Below, one piece after another: positions 38,206 through 48,672 of a stretch of DNA of 64,000 bases (its first letter is position 1; each line of letters opens with the position of its first letter). The position numbers were made by a program, and so were the translations under genes. The notes beneath the pieces are model-generated. The model was not told where the DNA came from and searched no databases. It worked only from the letters and a program-made list of their open reading frames with translations. The stretch is from Pseudoalteromonas rubra (GTDB taxonomy: Bacteria > Pseudomonadota > Gammaproteobacteria > Enterobacterales > Alteromonadaceae), in contig NZ_CP013611.1 of the NCBI RefSeq assembly GCF_001482385.1, positions 2,294,001 to 2,358,000 on the forward strand. The letters are read 5' to 3'.

Positions 38206-38924
38206 TCCAGGTTTTTGCACACCGAGGTGCCAGTGGAAATTACCCCGAAAACTCGCTCAGCGCCATTCAGGCAGCACTGGAAGTGGGCGTCGACGGCATT
38301 GAACTCGATGTGCAAAGTTGTCTGGATGATTACGCCATTATTCATGATACCTGGCTGGATCGCACCACCAACGGCCGGGGCAAGGTTAACGAAACCAGCC
38401 GTGCACAGCTATCTCAGTTGAGACTCAGTAATAACGAGTCCGTACCGACACTGCAACAAGTGTTGAATACCATCGGCCAACAAGCCACCATTAACCTGGA
38501 GCTCAAACATACCTTCAGCCTGGATAAGTTTGTTGCCACCATAGAAGACAATGTACAACGTGGTGTAATAGCTCGTCATCAGCTGCTCTTGTCCTCCTTT
38601 GATCATCATCAGTTATTATGGCTCAAACAAAAGCTCCCCTGGGTCAGGATCGGGGCGCTGACCGCCTCCATTCCACTTACATTTGCCCAGTTTGCCCAGC
38701 AACTTCATGCCGAAAGCATCCATATGGACAAAAACTTCATTAACCATGAATTTGTTCAGGATGCCAAACAACGCGGCCTTAAAGTCCTGGCTTACACAGT
38801 CGATAAAGCAAAAGACATTGAATTAATGTTAGATTATGGCGTTGATGGCATATTCAGCAACTACCCCTGTTACGCAAAAATGGTCGTGCAGCAACAACTC
38901 AACCAGGTACCAGAGGTCGATTGA
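38202..38924 (+). CDS. Glycerophosphodiester phosphodiesterase
   Basis: 240 residues, cytoplasmic UgpQ-like type with no signal peptide. Catalytic motifs are HRGASGNYPENSLSAI and ELDVQ, with the family's HD (IIHDTWLDRTTNG). It releases glycerol-3-phosphate from deacylated phospholipids. Coupled by overlap to the upstream EamA transporter, which could import or export a related small molecule. Confidence 0.93.
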   Translation: MIQVFAHRGASGNYPENSLSAIQAALEVGVDGIELDVQSCLDDYAIIHDTWLDRTTNGRGKVNETSRAQLSQLRLSNNESVPTLQQVLNTIGQQATINLELKHTFSLDKFVATIEDNVQRGVIARHQLLLSSFDHHQLLWLKQKLPWVRIGALTASIPLTFAQFAQQLHAESIHMDKNFINHEFVQDAKQRGLKVLAYTVDKAKDIELMLDYGVDGIFSNYPCYAKMVVQQQLNQVPEVD

Positions 38925-39044
38925 CAGGGCTGACCATATGCTGGATTATGCCGCTTGCTAAAATAAATTGCTTAACCTGTAAACAGTTGCACCTGCCAGG
39001 TTTACTCTATACTGTATGCTAAACGGCACAGTGAAGAGCCTAAT

Positions 39045-40262
39045 ATGAGTTTGTACATGCGCATCTATAATTTGATCGAAGAATCTTTGTTCTTCACCCT
39101 GACCCGCAAGATTTTTGGCAATCTGGGGTTTTTGTTAGTTTTTCAAATCATCACGTTAGTGTGGCTCCACAGTGAACTGGCTGAGCACAGCGGCTCTACC
39201 GGGGTTTTCTGGTTACTGGCTTTGATATCGGTAGGCGCCTTTATCTTCACCTTTTTCTACATGCGCTACCTGATTGTTCGCCCTGTACAGGCTATGCGCG
39301 ACACACTAGAACAGATCAACCGTCAGGACGGCGATCTTACTGCCAAATTGCCGCAGTTCACGTATGACGAATTCCGTGACCTCAGTGAGCAATACAACAC
39401 CTTTACTCAGCATCTGAGTGAATTACTGGCTGCCACCTATCAAAGTGCCGAAGCGGCAAACCGCAGTAATCAGCAGGTCACCGACTCCATGAAGCAAACC
39501 GCTTTGCTGGGTAGTCAGCAAATAGATCAGGGCGACACCATTATCGCAGCCAGCGATCAGGTTACGCATAGCCTGCAAAGCATAGTGCACAACACCGATC
39601 AGGTGTATCAGGCCAATACGGAAAGTTTGCATTTTGTTCGAGGCTCTTCACAATCATTGAGCACGCTGGTTAAAGAGGTTCAGCAAATTACCCACTTGTT
39701 GGGCAGCTTTTCCTCCACTGTCGCCGGATTAAAAGAAAACAGCGAGAACATCCGTAGTATTTTGAAAATGGTCGAGGAGTTCTCCGATCAGACCAACTTG
39801 TTAGCACTCAATGCCGCCATCGAAGCAGCGCGGGCTGGAGAAGCGGGTCGCGGTTTTGCTGTGGTGGCCGATGAAGTGCGTAATCTGTCGGTTAAAGTCA
39901 ACGATGCCACCCGTCAGATCAGTGACTTTATAAACCAAATGGATGTGTTAGTGGGCGAAACCCACCAAGAGTCGGAGCAGTTGATAGATCATTCCAGCTC
40001 TGCCGAGCAGGCCATTCGCACCACCTCTCAGGGGTTTGCCGATATGTCTGAGGACTTTGAGCGCAACCAGTCACAGTTGGAAGAAATTGTCAGTGCTGTT
40101 CATCAGCTTGAGTCGACTCAGCAGCACACCCACGAGTCAGTACACCGCATTGTCGAGCTCGGCCAATCTGCCAAATCACAGATTGATGCAGCACTACACG
40201 ATTGTCAGGATGCACAGCAGCGCTCCACTCAAACCCAACAGGAACTCAAACGCTTCGTCTGA
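39045..40262 (+). CDS. Methyl-accepting chemotaxis protein with minimal sensor
   Basis: 405 residues. Two transmembrane helices (about 26-42 and 53-73) are separated by only about ten residues, so there is no periplasmic ligand domain. HAMP (about 75-125) is followed by the signalling domain with [20 protein letters not shown]. The C-terminus has no CheR/CheB docking pentapeptide. It may sense membrane state or interact with another protein. Confidence 0.92.
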   Translation: MSLYMRIYNLIEESLFFTLTRKIFGNLGFLLVFQIITLVWLHSELAEHSGSTGVFWLLALISVGAFIFTFFYMRYLIVRPVQAMRDTLEQINRQDGDLTAKLPQFTYDEFRDLSEQYNTFTQHLSELLAATYQSAEAANRSNQQVTDSMKQTALLGSQQIDQGDTIIAASDQVTHSLQSIVHNTDQVYQANTESLHFVRGSSQSLSTLVKEVQQITHLLGSFSSTVAGLKENSENIRSILKMVEEFSDQTNLLALNAAIEAARAGEAGRGFAVVADEVRNLSVKVNDATRQISDFINQMDVLVGETHQESEQLIDHSSSAEQAIRTTSQGFADMSEDFERNQSQLEEIVSAVHQLESTQQHTHESVHRIVELGQSAKSQIDAALHDCQDAQQRSTQTQQELKRFV

Positions 40263-40282
40263 GGACCTGTTTGGGCCCCGAC

Positions 40283-41281
40283 TTACGCCCTGTCGACGTC
40301 AAATGCTATCACTTCTTTAAGCTGTTTCTTTCCGGTCGCCAGCATCACCAGGCGATCGACCCCTAACGCAACGCCGGCACAAGCCGGTAACCCCTGTGCC
40401 AGCGCAGCCAAAAAGCGCGGATCTTTGGCCACAGGGGCCAACCCCATCGCTATGCGCTGCGCATTGTCCTCATCAAAACGTGCACTTTGTTCAACGTCGT
40501 CGGTTAGTTCGTTAAAACCATTGGCCAACTCCATACCACGATAATAGAGTTCAAACCGCCCGGCGACTCTGGGATCTTTATCGTTGAGTTGCGCCAGCGC
40601 AGCCTGAGAAGCAGGAAAATGATAGACAAAACAGGGCGCCTGCTGGCCAATCAAAGGTTCAATCTCCATACAAAACAGCAATTGCAGCAGCGTATCACGA
40701 TGTTGCTCTTGCTCAGCAACGTGCGCATGGCCACGCTGGCTGGCCAATTGCCTCAATTCCTCCATCGAGGCACTCAGCGGGTCCAGACCCAGATGGGTAA
40801 TAAAGGCCTGCTGATAGCTCAATGACTCGGCTTCAGGGCAATCCAGGATAGCCTGCATCAAGTCATTGACTTCCGCCATGAGTGCAAACTCATCGAACCC
40901 GGGTCGATACCATTCCAGCATCGTAAACTCAGGGTTGTGATGTCGGCCTGATTCTTCATTACGAAAGGCTTTACCAATCTGGTAAATTGCGCCACTGCCC
41001 GCCGCTAACAAACGCTTCATAGCAAACTCAGGTGAGGTTTGCAGATATAAAGGGGTGCCAGTGGCGTGACCCGGGCCAACAAAGGTGGTTGCGAACGACG
41101 CAAGGTGTACATCCGTCACCGAGGCTTGTGACAGACTGGGGGTTTCGACTTCTAATACCTCACGCTCAGCAAAGAAAGTGCGAATTTTAGCGAGGATCCC
41201 GGCACGCTGACGCAAAGTATCAATACTGGCACTGGGTGCCCAAACGATATCAGAGGCCGGATCGGGCGCTGAATGACTCAT
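40283..41281 (-). CDS. epmA: EF-P lysine lysyltransferase
   Basis: 332 residues from ATG 41281 (GGAG 5 nt upstream). Class II lysyl-tRNA-synthetase-like catalytic core without an anticodon domain: [33 protein letters not shown] and [12 protein letters not shown]. It attaches (R)-beta-lysine to EF-P K34. It follows efp, separated by a terminator whose U tract abuts its ribosome site. Partners efp and epmB lie next door. Confidence 0.95.
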   Translation of the reverse strand: MSHSAPDPASDIVWAPSASIDTLRQRAGILAKIRTFFAEREVLEVETPSLSQASVTDVHLASFATTFVGPGHATGTPLYLQTSPEFAMKRLLAAGSGAIYQIGKAFRNEESGRHHNPEFTMLEWYRPGFDEFALMAEVNDLMQAILDCPEAESLSYQQAFITHLGLDPLSASMEELRQLASQRGHAHVAEQEQHRDTLLQLLFCMEIEPLIGQQAPCFVYHFPASQAALAQLNDKDPRVAGRFELYYRGMELANGFNELTDDVEQSARFDEDNAQRIAMGLAPVAKDPRFLAALAQGLPACAGVALGVDRLVMLATGKKQLKEVIAFDVDRA

Positions 41282-41294
41282 AATAACTCCAGAC

Positions 41295-41319
41295 AAAAAA
41301 TCCCGGCAAAGGCCGGGAT
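41295..41319 (-). terminator. Terminator/attenuator between efp and epmA
   Basis: ATCCCGGC (41300-41307) pairs with GCCGGGAT (41312-41319). On the minus strand a run of six T (complement of 41300-41295) follows directly and abuts the epmA ribosome site. Confidence 0.88.
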
Positions 41320-41385
41320 CTGTAGGTGACTTGTCAGTCCCAGCCCGCTTAATTTAAACGCGGCCAGGCCATAAAGTATATTCGC

Positions 41386-41952
41386 TTACTTTACACGACT
41401 CACGTATTCACCGCTGCGCGTATCTACTTTAATCACTTCACCAATTTGTACGAACAGAGGTACACGTACCACAGCGCCTGTGCTCAGTGTCGCTGGTTTA
41501 CCACCGGTACCCGCAGTGTCGCCTTTCAGGCCAGGATCTGTTTCTGTGATTTCCAGTTCTACGAAATTAGGTGGTGTGACGGCAATTGGGTTACCGTTCC
41601 ACAGTGTGATAGTACATACATCATTTTCAACCAACCATTTTACCGCTTCGCCCAGTGCTTTTTCATCTGCCGCGATCTGCTCAAAGGTTTCGTTGTTCAT
41701 AAAGTGCCAGAACTCACCATCTGTATACAGATAAGCCAGATCTGTGTCCATGACGTCCGCACCTTCAACCGATTCACCAGACTTAAAAGTTTTCTCTAAA
41801 ACTTTACCTGAGATCAGCTTACGGATCTTAACACGGTTAAACGCCTGGCCCTTACCGGGCTTGACCACTTCATTTTCCAGGATGGAGCAAGGCTCTCCAT
41901 CGATCATAATTTTTAGGCCGCCCTTGAATTCGTTGGTGCTATAATTCGCCAT
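41386..41952 (-). CDS. efp: Elongation factor P
   Basis: 188 residues with KOW-like, OB and C-terminal OB domains. Lysine 34 in [10 protein letters not shown] is the beta-lysylation site, consistent with epmA and epmB beside it. EF-P rescues ribosomes stalled at polyproline. Divergent from epmB with only 41 bp between, so their promoters overlap. Confidence 0.97.
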   Translation of the reverse strand: MANYSTNEFKGGLKIMIDGEPCSILENEVVKPGKGQAFNRVKIRKLISGKVLEKTFKSGESVEGADVMDTDLAYLYTDGEFWHFMNNETFEQIAADEKALGEAVKWLVENDVCTITLWNGNPIAVTPPNFVELEITETDPGLKGDTAGTGGKPATLSTGAVVRVPLFVQIGEVIKVDTRSGEYVSRVK

Positions 41953-41993
41953 CGTATCCTCTAATCTTTGTATTTCGAGTAATAAACCCGCTA

Positions 41994-43013
41994 ATGATAC
42001 AAATAAATGAAGTAAATTTGCAGACTAACTGGCAAAAAGAATTGGCGAATGTCGTCACCAGTGCGGATGAGTTGCTCAGGCTGGTTGGCCTGGAGAACCA
42101 TTTTGGTGAACAGGACTTAGCCGCTAAACGCTTGTTTCCACTAAGAGTTCCACGCCCCTTCATCGCTAAAATGCGTTATGGAGATGCACAGGATCCCTTG
42201 CTGCTGCAAGTGCTCCCTCAGCATCAGGAATTCCTCGCCAAAGCCGGTTTTAACAAAGATCCGCTCGACGAACAGCAGGCAGCGCTGCCCGGGCTACTAC
42301 ATAAATACCGCTCCAGAGTGCTGTTAATGCTGAAAACCGGCTGTGCAGTTAACTGCCGTTACTGCTTTCGTCGTCATTTTCCGTATCAGGATAATCAGCT
42401 CAACAAACGCTCTTTGCAGGCTGTTTTCGATTATCTGAATGCACACCCTGAGATCAATGAGGTCATTTTAAGTGGTGGAGATCCACTGATGGCCAAAGAT
42501 AACATGCTTGCCTGGCTGCTTGAGCAACTCAGTGATATTCCCCATCTGACACGCCTAAGAATACACACCAGATTGCCAGTGGTGATCCCGGCCAGAGTGA
42601 CAGATACACTGTGCGAAATCCTGAGTCATAGTCGCCTGAAACCCGTGCTGGTCAACCACATTAATCATGCCAATGAAATAGATATGCACTTTTCAGCGGC
42701 TATGAAAAAGCTGCGACGCGCCGGGGTGATGTTGTTAAACCAGGCAGTCTTATTGAAAGAGATTAACGACACTCTGGATGCACAACAAGCACTGAGTGAG
42801 GCGCTATTTAGCGCGGATGTATTACCTTACTACCTGCATGTACTGGATAAAGTGGAAGGTGCGAGTCACTTTGATGTGACGGAGCAAACCGCTATTGCGC
42901 TAATGCATGACTTGCTCGAAACGCTCCCCGGGTTTTTGGTACCCAAATTGGTAAGAGAAATCGGCGGCGAACCAAGTAAGACGCCGATTGATTTAGGACT
43001 GAGCCCAGCCTGA
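41994..43013 (+). CDS. epmB: EF-P beta-lysylation protein (lysine 2,3-aminomutase)
   Basis: 339 residues. Radical SAM cluster [15 protein letters not shown] (C-x3-C-x2-C) and the PLP-binding aminomutase fold. It converts (S)-alpha-lysine to (R)-beta-lysine for EpmA. Divergently placed next to efp, the common gammaproteobacterial arrangement. Confidence 0.95.
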   Translation: MIQINEVNLQTNWQKELANVVTSADELLRLVGLENHFGEQDLAAKRLFPLRVPRPFIAKMRYGDAQDPLLLQVLPQHQEFLAKAGFNKDPLDEQQAALPGLLHKYRSRVLLMLKTGCAVNCRYCFRRHFPYQDNQLNKRSLQAVFDYLNAHPEINEVILSGGDPLMAKDNMLAWLLEQLSDIPHLTRLRIHTRLPVVIPARVTDTLCEILSHSRLKPVLVNHINHANEIDMHFSAAMKKLRRAGVMLLNQAVLLKEINDTLDAQQALSEALFSADVLPYYLHVLDKVEGASHFDVTEQTAIALMHDLLETLPGFLVPKLVREIGGEPSKTPIDLGLSPA

Positions 43014-43068
43014 TACTGCACATAAGCAAACTGCTTACATATTCAAGTAGGGCGCAATCTATCAGCGC

Positions 43069-43266
43069 CTACACGTAGACGTTGATATTGTTGCCCATAG
43101 TGGCCGTGGTTGATTTTGCTGGTGCTGAATTACCAGCAGACTCAATTAAGGCCAGGGCGGCTTGTCCATCTGCTTTTTGCTGCTTTTTGGCTAGCTGCGC
43201 GCTCATTACTTCGCCGCTTTGCCCCGTCCCAGACATAGCAGGTAGGTTACTTCCGGATATATTCAT
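43069..43266 (-). CDS. YjfB-like putative motility protein
   Basis: 65 residues from ATG 43266 (AGG upstream); the longer reading from 43344 would overlap the neighbouring divergent gene start. MNIS at the start and GNNINVYV at the end match the short YjfB-type family, whose members end in G-x-N/I-x-V. Function unknown; no flagellar genes nearby. Confidence 0.6.
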   Translation of the reverse strand: MNISGSNLPAMSGTGQSGEVMSAQLAKKQQKADGQAALALIESAGNSAPAKSTTATMGNNINVYV

Positions 43267-43338
43267 AAGCTTATACCTGACAAGATTGATGGATCCAAGT
43301 ACAATATCGGCCAATTCCCGTAAGTCTTTAGGAAAAAT

Positions 43339-43632
43339 ATGCAAGCCGTTATCGAAAAGCTGAATGAAAATCTAAAACTCGTTTACCGTCAAGCACTTGA
43401 TGCCGATAAAAAATTAGACGAACTACAGCAGCAAGGTCACGGAAAATTCCAGGCGCTATTTCCTGAAGACGCCGGTTTTGATTTTGCCGCCAAACGATTC
43501 AAGCCTTACGTGCTTGATGTTGCAGCGGACGTCGAAGCATTGGGTCAGGCGCAGCAGCTAGACGAGGCGCAACTGAAAAAGGCAGTCTTCAAGCTGCAAC
43601 AGCTGATCCAGTTACTTGCGTCTTTCAAGTAA
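43339..43632 (+). CDS. Conserved hypothetical coiled-coil protein
   Basis: 97 residues, helical, no signal peptide. AGGA precedes the start. It resembles a short conserved protein of Shewanella and Pseudoalteromonas that databases sometimes mislabel as prephenate dehydrogenase; no enzyme motif is visible. The stop codon overlaps the first base of the MITE, so the element inserted exactly at the gene end and may have set the present C-terminus. Confidence 0.6.
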   Translation: MQAVIEKLNENLKLVYRQALDADKKLDELQQQGHGKFQALFPEDAGFDFAAKRFKPYVLDVAADVEALGQAQQLDEAQLKKAVFKLQQLIQLLASFK

Positions 43633-43853
43633 TACCAATTTGCTTAATTAAGTGTGCTACTTTGAGGCGAGAAAATAGGGTCGATAACACCGCTCTCGCG
43701 TCCTGCTATCGCTGAGGCACCTACATCCATAGAGACGAGGCAGAAATTTGCGAACTTATACCTTAGGTAAAAGTTCTAAATGAGAAATTATTAACGCCGT
43801 TAGCGTCATACTTTCTCCTTCAAAAAGCACAAGGTATTAAGTGAAATTGGTAT
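43632..43853. mobile_element. MITE-like element, about 222 bp
   Basis: Terminal inverted repeats ATACCAATTTGCTTAATTA (left) and ATACCAATTTCACTTAAT (reverse complement of the right end) bound a non-coding segment. A second, partial copy lies at 9564. No transposase inside. Possible TA duplication at the borders. Confidence 0.75.
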
Positions 43854-43894
43854 AATTACCACCAGCCGGGCATTTAAGCCCGGCAATGGCAGCA

Positions 43895-44380
43895 TCACCC
43901 TTGCTCTTTTGCGGCAATTTCATTTTTGTACCACGCACTTAACAGCCGTTTATCATAATAAAACTCGCTGTCTCGTCCCGTTCGCACCCGATCCATAAAC
44001 GACAAGTCTTTGAGCACCTTCTCCTGCGCCTGTGCCACAATTGCGCCGTTATTATCGGTTAGCGTATAGCTTATCTTAAGGCGTGGGAAGAAAATGGGCT
44101 TCACAATACGAATATCATGCATGCTAAAGCGCACATCTCCCGCCAGATCTATATCATCAAAGGTGATATTTAGCTGATATCCATCGGGTGCCTTGGCCAT
44201 CAATTTACTCAGATGCTTTTCAAACTGTGAGGCAATCCGTTTGTGATAGCCCGCTTTGCTTTCATTGGCCGGAACCACATCACGATAATCATTAAAGTCT
44301 CGCCACGTAACATTCGCTTCTCCTGCCAGCGCTGCCAAAGGACTCAAGCAAACTAACGTAATTACATGTAAACATTTCAT
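43895..44380 (-). CDS. DUF3016 family exported protein
   Basis: 161 residues from ATG 44380 (GAGGAG upstream). Signal peptide MKCLHVITLVCLSPLAALA. The DUF3016 core has VTWRDFNDYRDV and a C-terminal FYYDKRLLSAWY. Function unknown; found in marine gammaproteobacteria. Confidence 0.85.
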   Translation of the reverse strand: MKCLHVITLVCLSPLAALAGEANVTWRDFNDYRDVVPANESKAGYHKRIASQFEKHLSKLMAKAPDGYQLNITFDDIDLAGDVRFSMHDIRIVKPIFFPRLKISYTLTDNNGAIVAQAQEKVLKDLSFMDRVRTGRDSEFYYDKRLLSAWYKNEIAAKEQG

Positions 44381-44494
44381 GGTCTTCTCCTCACGATTGC
44401 CAACCCATCTGCGGTCGCATTGATACATTCAACCTCTAAATAATCTGCATTTTTTGCTGAACGCGCAATGAAAGGTAACAATTGACGACAAATT

Positions 44495-44528
44495 GATACC
44501 AGTCCACTGACTTTAGCGGACTGGTATC
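44495..44528 (-). terminator. Hairpin after the RND operon
   Basis: GATACCAGTCC (44495-44505) pairs perfectly with GGACTGGTATC (44518-44528) around a 12-nt loop, 12 bp after the permease stop. No U tract. Confidence 0.6.
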
Positions 44529-44539
44529 TATCTCGTGCG

Positions 44540-47500
44540 TTACGACTTCACCGAAATTCGATACAACAGCGCATATAACACGGGCACAACGCCTAATGTC
44601 AGTATAGTTGAAAACAACAAACCACCCATAATGGCCAGTGCCATGGGCTCCCACATTTCTCCTCCACCCAGGTAAAGAGGTACCAAACCCAGCACAGTCG
44701 TGGCTGTGGTGAGCAGAATGGGGCGCATACGCTGTTGCGCGGCCTGAATAATAGCCAGAACCGGGTCGTCTCCCTGATCTAACTCGTACTTAATCCGCTC
44801 CAGTAATACAATGGCGTTGTTAATCACGATGCCAGCCAGTGAGATGATCCCCAGTAAGGTCATAAAGCCAAAGAAGGACTGCCCAATCAACAACCCGGCA
44901 ACCACCCCAATAAAGCCCAGAGGGACAGTTGTCAGTACAATGGCCGACTTGCGCAGTGAATTGAACTGACCCATCAACAAAATCACGATAATGAAGACCG
45001 CAATGGGCATTTTCTCAGCAATAGACTGATTTGCTTTACCAGAAGATTCAGCTTCACCACCCAGCTCATAGCTGTAACCAAACGGCCATGACTTTTGTTG
45101 CTCCTCCAGCCAGGGTTTAAGTTTAGAAAAGCCTTCGTCAGCGGTGATACCGTCCAGCTGGGCGCCCACCGTGACCGACTTCAGGCGGTCGCGCCGCAAA
45201 ATCTGGGCGTTTTCCCACACCACTTCGATATCTGCTACCTGCTTCAGCGGCACCGATTTACCTGAAGCCTGTGAATACACCACCATGGCTTCCAGCTTAC
45301 CGATATCCTGTCTATCAGCTGCCACCGAGCGTAGAGTGACCGGAATAAGCTCATCCCCTTCCCGAAAGCGGGTGAGCTCGAGGCCACTGAGCCCAGTTTG
45401 TAGTGAACTTGCAATGTCTTTGCTGGAAACACCCGCACGTCGCGCGCGAGTCTGATTAATTTTGATCTGTAGTTTCTTGATGGGTAAACCCCAATCATCG
45501 CTCACTGCTTTCAATCCTGGCGTGTCACGCATTTGTGCTTTAAGTTGATTGACCAGTCCCGTCAGCACGTCGATATCACTGCCAGATAAGCGTACTTCAA
45601 CCGGGTTATCGATGGGTGAGCCGTTTTCTATCTTACGCTGCTTGATAAGCAAATCGGGGTGACGCTGCAACGCATATGTCTCGATTTTCGCCATCAGCTC
45701 ATCTATATGTCGGTATGAGGTGGTCGAGACTATCATCAAGGCATAGTTTGAGCTTGCCGGTTCTGGCGTATGCGTCAGCAGGAACCTGGGACCACCATTA
45801 CCCACATACGACACCCAGTCGGTGACCCCTTGCTCACGTGTTTCGTTGACTTTAAGGTCGCGGAGCAAAAAGGCTTCCATGTCTTTAACCATAGCTTCAG
45901 TCGCACTCAAGCGCGTGCCAATAGGTAACTCCAGCTCGACTTTAAAGTAGTCTCGATCAGAAGGCGGGAAAAACAACTTCGGCACCAACTGCAACCCCTG
46001 CAATGCCAGGAAAAACATCAATACACACCCGGCAAGTGTTATCCAGCGGTGCTTAATCAGCCCCATCAGGATCTGTTTATAAGTTAAATAGATACCTGCA
46101 TCATAATTGGCAGCCTGGGATTTCACCCGGGTAAACAGCACACACAGCATGGGGATCATGGTCATAGCCAGTAACCAGGAACACAGTAAGGTAATGGTCA
46201 CCACTTTGAACAGGGATGCGGTGTATTCTCCCGTGGCGGATTCCGCCAGAAAAATCGGTAAAAACGCGGCACCTGTGGTCAGCGAAGACACCAGCAATGG
46301 CACTTTTAGCTCCTCTGCGGAGTCAACCGCTGCCTCTACCGCCGATTTGCCTCGCTCCATCTGCACCATAATGCTTTCTGACATCACAATCCCGTTATCA
46401 ACCAGCATGCCCAGTGCAATGATCAGAGCGGCCAGCGAGATCTGATCAATGCTGATGTCAAAAAAGGACATCGCCAGTATACCGAACACCATGCTCATCG
46501 GGATCAGGCTGGCGACTATCAACCCAGTCCGTAAGCCCAAGCTAAACAGCATCACCACGGTCACCACCAGTACCGCCTGGATCAGGTTTGACACAAAATC
46601 ATCAACCTTTTGCTCAACCTCTCGCGGTAGAAATGACAGGAGCTTAAAGTCCACCCCTATCGGGTAAACAGACTCAAGATAATGGATCGCATCGAGCACC
46701 TGCTCACCCAACAGTAAATTATTACCGCCGTGACGCATAGAAATGGCTATTGTCATCCCTTCTTCATCTGCCACTCGCACCTTGACCTTAGCCGGGTCGA
46801 CATAATCACGGTACACCCGGGCGATATCGCTGAGCAGGATCACCTGCTCTGATCCTGTAATATTAATGATGGTACCCGCGATGTCTTCCACCGATTCAAA
46901 ATTACCACTGGGCTCAAGCGCCAGCGTTTCATCATCAATAAAAATGGAGCCGCCCGGATTAACGATATTGCGGGCTGCCAACTGATCTTTCAGTTGCCCA
47001 GGCGAAATTCCAAGCGATGCCAGTTTGGCGTTTTCAAATTCAATGAAGACACGCTGCTCCTGAGCACCGAAAATATCGACCTTTGCGGCTTCCGGCAACC
47101 TCAGCAGCTCATCTCTGACCTGCTCGGCCACTTCTTCCATCTCACGATAAGAGTAACCTTCCGCAGTCAACCCGATAACAACACCAAACACATCACCAAA
47201 TTCATCGTTCACTATGGGTTTTTGCGCATCACTGGGGAGGTCGTTTTCGACGGTTTCAATCTTACGGCGCAAGTTATCCCAGATAGGGCGCATTTCCTTA
47301 TAGCTTTCTTTGATATTAACACTGACGATCGAGACACCGGTTTTAGAGGTACTTTTAACAAAGTCCAGCTCCGGAATTTGCTGCACCACCTTTTCAATTT
47401 TGTCGGTAACCAGTTCTTCAACCCGCTGTGGGCTTGCACCGGGAAAGTAAGTAACAACCTGTGCAGTTCTGATAATAAAGCCAGGATCATAGTCTTTAGG

Positions 47501-47596
47501 CATCTTATTGAACGCCACGATGCCGAAAAACACCAAGGCAAAAATCAAAACCCAGGTTGTGCGATTATTCTCTAATGCTAATCGGGTGATGTTCAC
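44540..47596 (-). CDS. RND efflux permease, inner membrane
   Basis: 1018 residues, twelve predicted helices and two large periplasmic loops. GTG 47596 is the start (GGGAGG upstream), overlapping the adaptor stop by four bases. The proton-relay segment in helix 4 reads LGMLVDNGIVMSES, with VDN in place of the VDD of AcrB, so only one of the paired aspartates is kept there. Proton-driven export of drugs, lipids or metabolites; the substrate is not evident. No outer membrane channel gene is adjacent, so it probably borrows a TolC. Confidence 0.93.
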   Translation of the reverse strand: MNITRLALENNRTTWVLIFALVFFGIVAFNKMPKDYDPGFIIRTAQVVTYFPGASPQRVEELVTDKIEKVVQQIPELDFVKSTSKTGVSIVSVNIKESYKEMRPIWDNLRRKIETVENDLPSDAQKPIVNDEFGDVFGVVIGLTAEGYSYREMEEVAEQVRDELLRLPEAAKVDIFGAQEQRVFIEFENAKLASLGISPGQLKDQLAARNIVNPGGSIFIDDETLALEPSGNFESVEDIAGTIINITGSEQVILLSDIARVYRDYVDPAKVKVRVADEEGMTIAISMRHGGNNLLLGEQVLDAIHYLESVYPIGVDFKLLSFLPREVEQKVDDFVSNLIQAVLVVTVVMLFSLGLRTGLIVASLIPMSMVFGILAMSFFDISIDQISLAALIIALGMLVDNGIVMSESIMVQMERGKSAVEAAVDSAEELKVPLLVSSLTTGAAFLPIFLAESATGEYTASLFKVVTITLLCSWLLAMTMIPMLCVLFTRVKSQAANYDAGIYLTYKQILMGLIKHRWITLAGCVLMFFLALQGLQLVPKLFFPPSDRDYFKVELELPIGTRLSATEAMVKDMEAFLLRDLKVNETREQGVTDWVSYVGNGGPRFLLTHTPEPASSNYALMIVSTTSYRHIDELMAKIETYALQRHPDLLIKQRKIENGSPIDNPVEVRLSGSDIDVLTGLVNQLKAQMRDTPGLKAVSDDWGLPIKKLQIKINQTRARRAGVSSKDIASSLQTGLSGLELTRFREGDELIPVTLRSVAADRQDIGKLEAMVVYSQASGKSVPLKQVADIEVVWENAQILRRDRLKSVTVGAQLDGITADEGFSKLKPWLEEQQKSWPFGYSYELGGEAESSGKANQSIAEKMPIAVFIIVILLMGQFNSLRKSAIVLTTVPLGFIGVVAGLLIGQSFFGFMTLLGIISLAGIVINNAIVLLERIKYELDQGDDPVLAIIQAAQQRMRPILLTTATTVLGLVPLYLGGGEMWEPMALAIMGGLLFSTILTLGVVPVLYALLYRISVKS

Positions 47597-48660
47597 TCAC
47601 GACCTCCCTGAAATTTCACAACCTGCTGATCGGTCACTTTACTCATACCTGCGGTGACCACGTGTGCGCCTGCTGTCACCCCAGAGATCACAGGAAAGCC
47701 CAGCGAAGAAACCTCTCCAATCTGCACGGGCGTTTTGGTCACTTTACCTTTGTCGTCACCAAGCGAGGTAACCGTCCACACATAGTGGCCGTTTTCATCT
47801 TTAAGCACCGTAGATAAGGGCAGATACAGGCGGGATAATGCTTCACTGGGTGCACTGGCCATAACTTTGGCTGTCATACCCGGCAAAATGTTATATCCGG
47901 GAGGAGGCAGCATGCCAAGCGTGACCTCATAGGTTTTTGTCACCTCATCAGCCTGGGTACTGACCTCTACAAATGTCAGTTCAAAGCGTTTACCCTCAAT
48001 CGCCGCAAATTCAGCAAATACCTGCTTCGGTGTTTCTTTGCTGACGTGGATCATAATACTTTCCGGTACATTTACCTTGAGATTAATATGCTCGATGTCC
48101 TGTAAAGTCGCCACGACTTGCTTGGCCTGTACTTCTTCGAATTGTTCAACATGTGTGCGTGCAACAATCCCCGAGAAAGACGCCCTGAGCTGGGTATAGT
48201 TCAGGTTGTTTCTGGCATTGGCCAGCTTAGTTTTGGCACTGGCAAATTGAGATTTAAGAAGATCATAATCTGACTGACTGATGGTCCCGGTCACAATCAG
48301 TTGCTCACCCCGCTTAAAATCTGCTTCTGCTTTTTCAAAAGCCGCTTGCGCTTCCTCCACCGCCAGTTTGTAGTCAGTGTCATCTACCTTTGCTATCACG
48401 TCTCCTTGCGTCACTTCCTGACCTTGTTTCACACTCAAGTGCGTCAGTTCTCCAGACACTTTGAACGACAGATCAGCGGTGCTGGCTGCATCTACCACAG
48501 CCGGAAACTCCTGGAGCGGCCCAAAATTATTAACACTGAGCTCAATTGTTCTCACTGGCCGCAGATGTGGCGCTTTCTCAACCATGGTTTGTGGCTCAGA
48601 GCACGCGGACAGGACAGTCGCCATAACAACGGCTAAAAGGAAGGTGTGCTTTCTTATCAT
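47593..48660 (-). CDS. RND efflux periplasmic adaptor (MFP), lipoprotein
   Basis: 355 residues. Lipoprotein signal ending VLSAC (about residue 19). Barrel-sandwich, alpha-hairpin (about 95-155) and beta-barrel regions follow the membrane-fusion-protein order; TADLSFKVSGELTHLSV and YTQLRASFSGIVA are typical. It bridges the permease to an outer membrane channel. Overlaps the permease gene. Confidence 0.93.
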   Translation of the reverse strand: MIRKHTFLLAVVMATVLSACSEPQTMVEKAPHLRPVRTIELSVNNFGPLQEFPAVVDAASTADLSFKVSGELTHLSVKQGQEVTQGDVIAKVDDTDYKLAVEEAQAAFEKAEADFKRGEQLIVTGTISQSDYDLLKSQFASAKTKLANARNNLNYTQLRASFSGIVARTHVEQFEEVQAKQVVATLQDIEHINLKVNVPESIMIHVSKETPKQVFAEFAAIEGKRFELTFVEVSTQADEVTKTYEVTLGMLPPPGYNILPGMTAKVMASAPSEALSRLYLPLSTVLKDENGHYVWTVTSLGDDKGKVTKTPVQIGEVSSLGFPVISGVTAGAHVVTAGMSKVTDQQVVKFQGGRE

Positions 48661-48672
48661 AGGTGATCACCA

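Noticed and set aside
46994..47575. 193-codon open frame antisense to the RND permease
   Set aside because: It lies entirely within the conserved permease frame.
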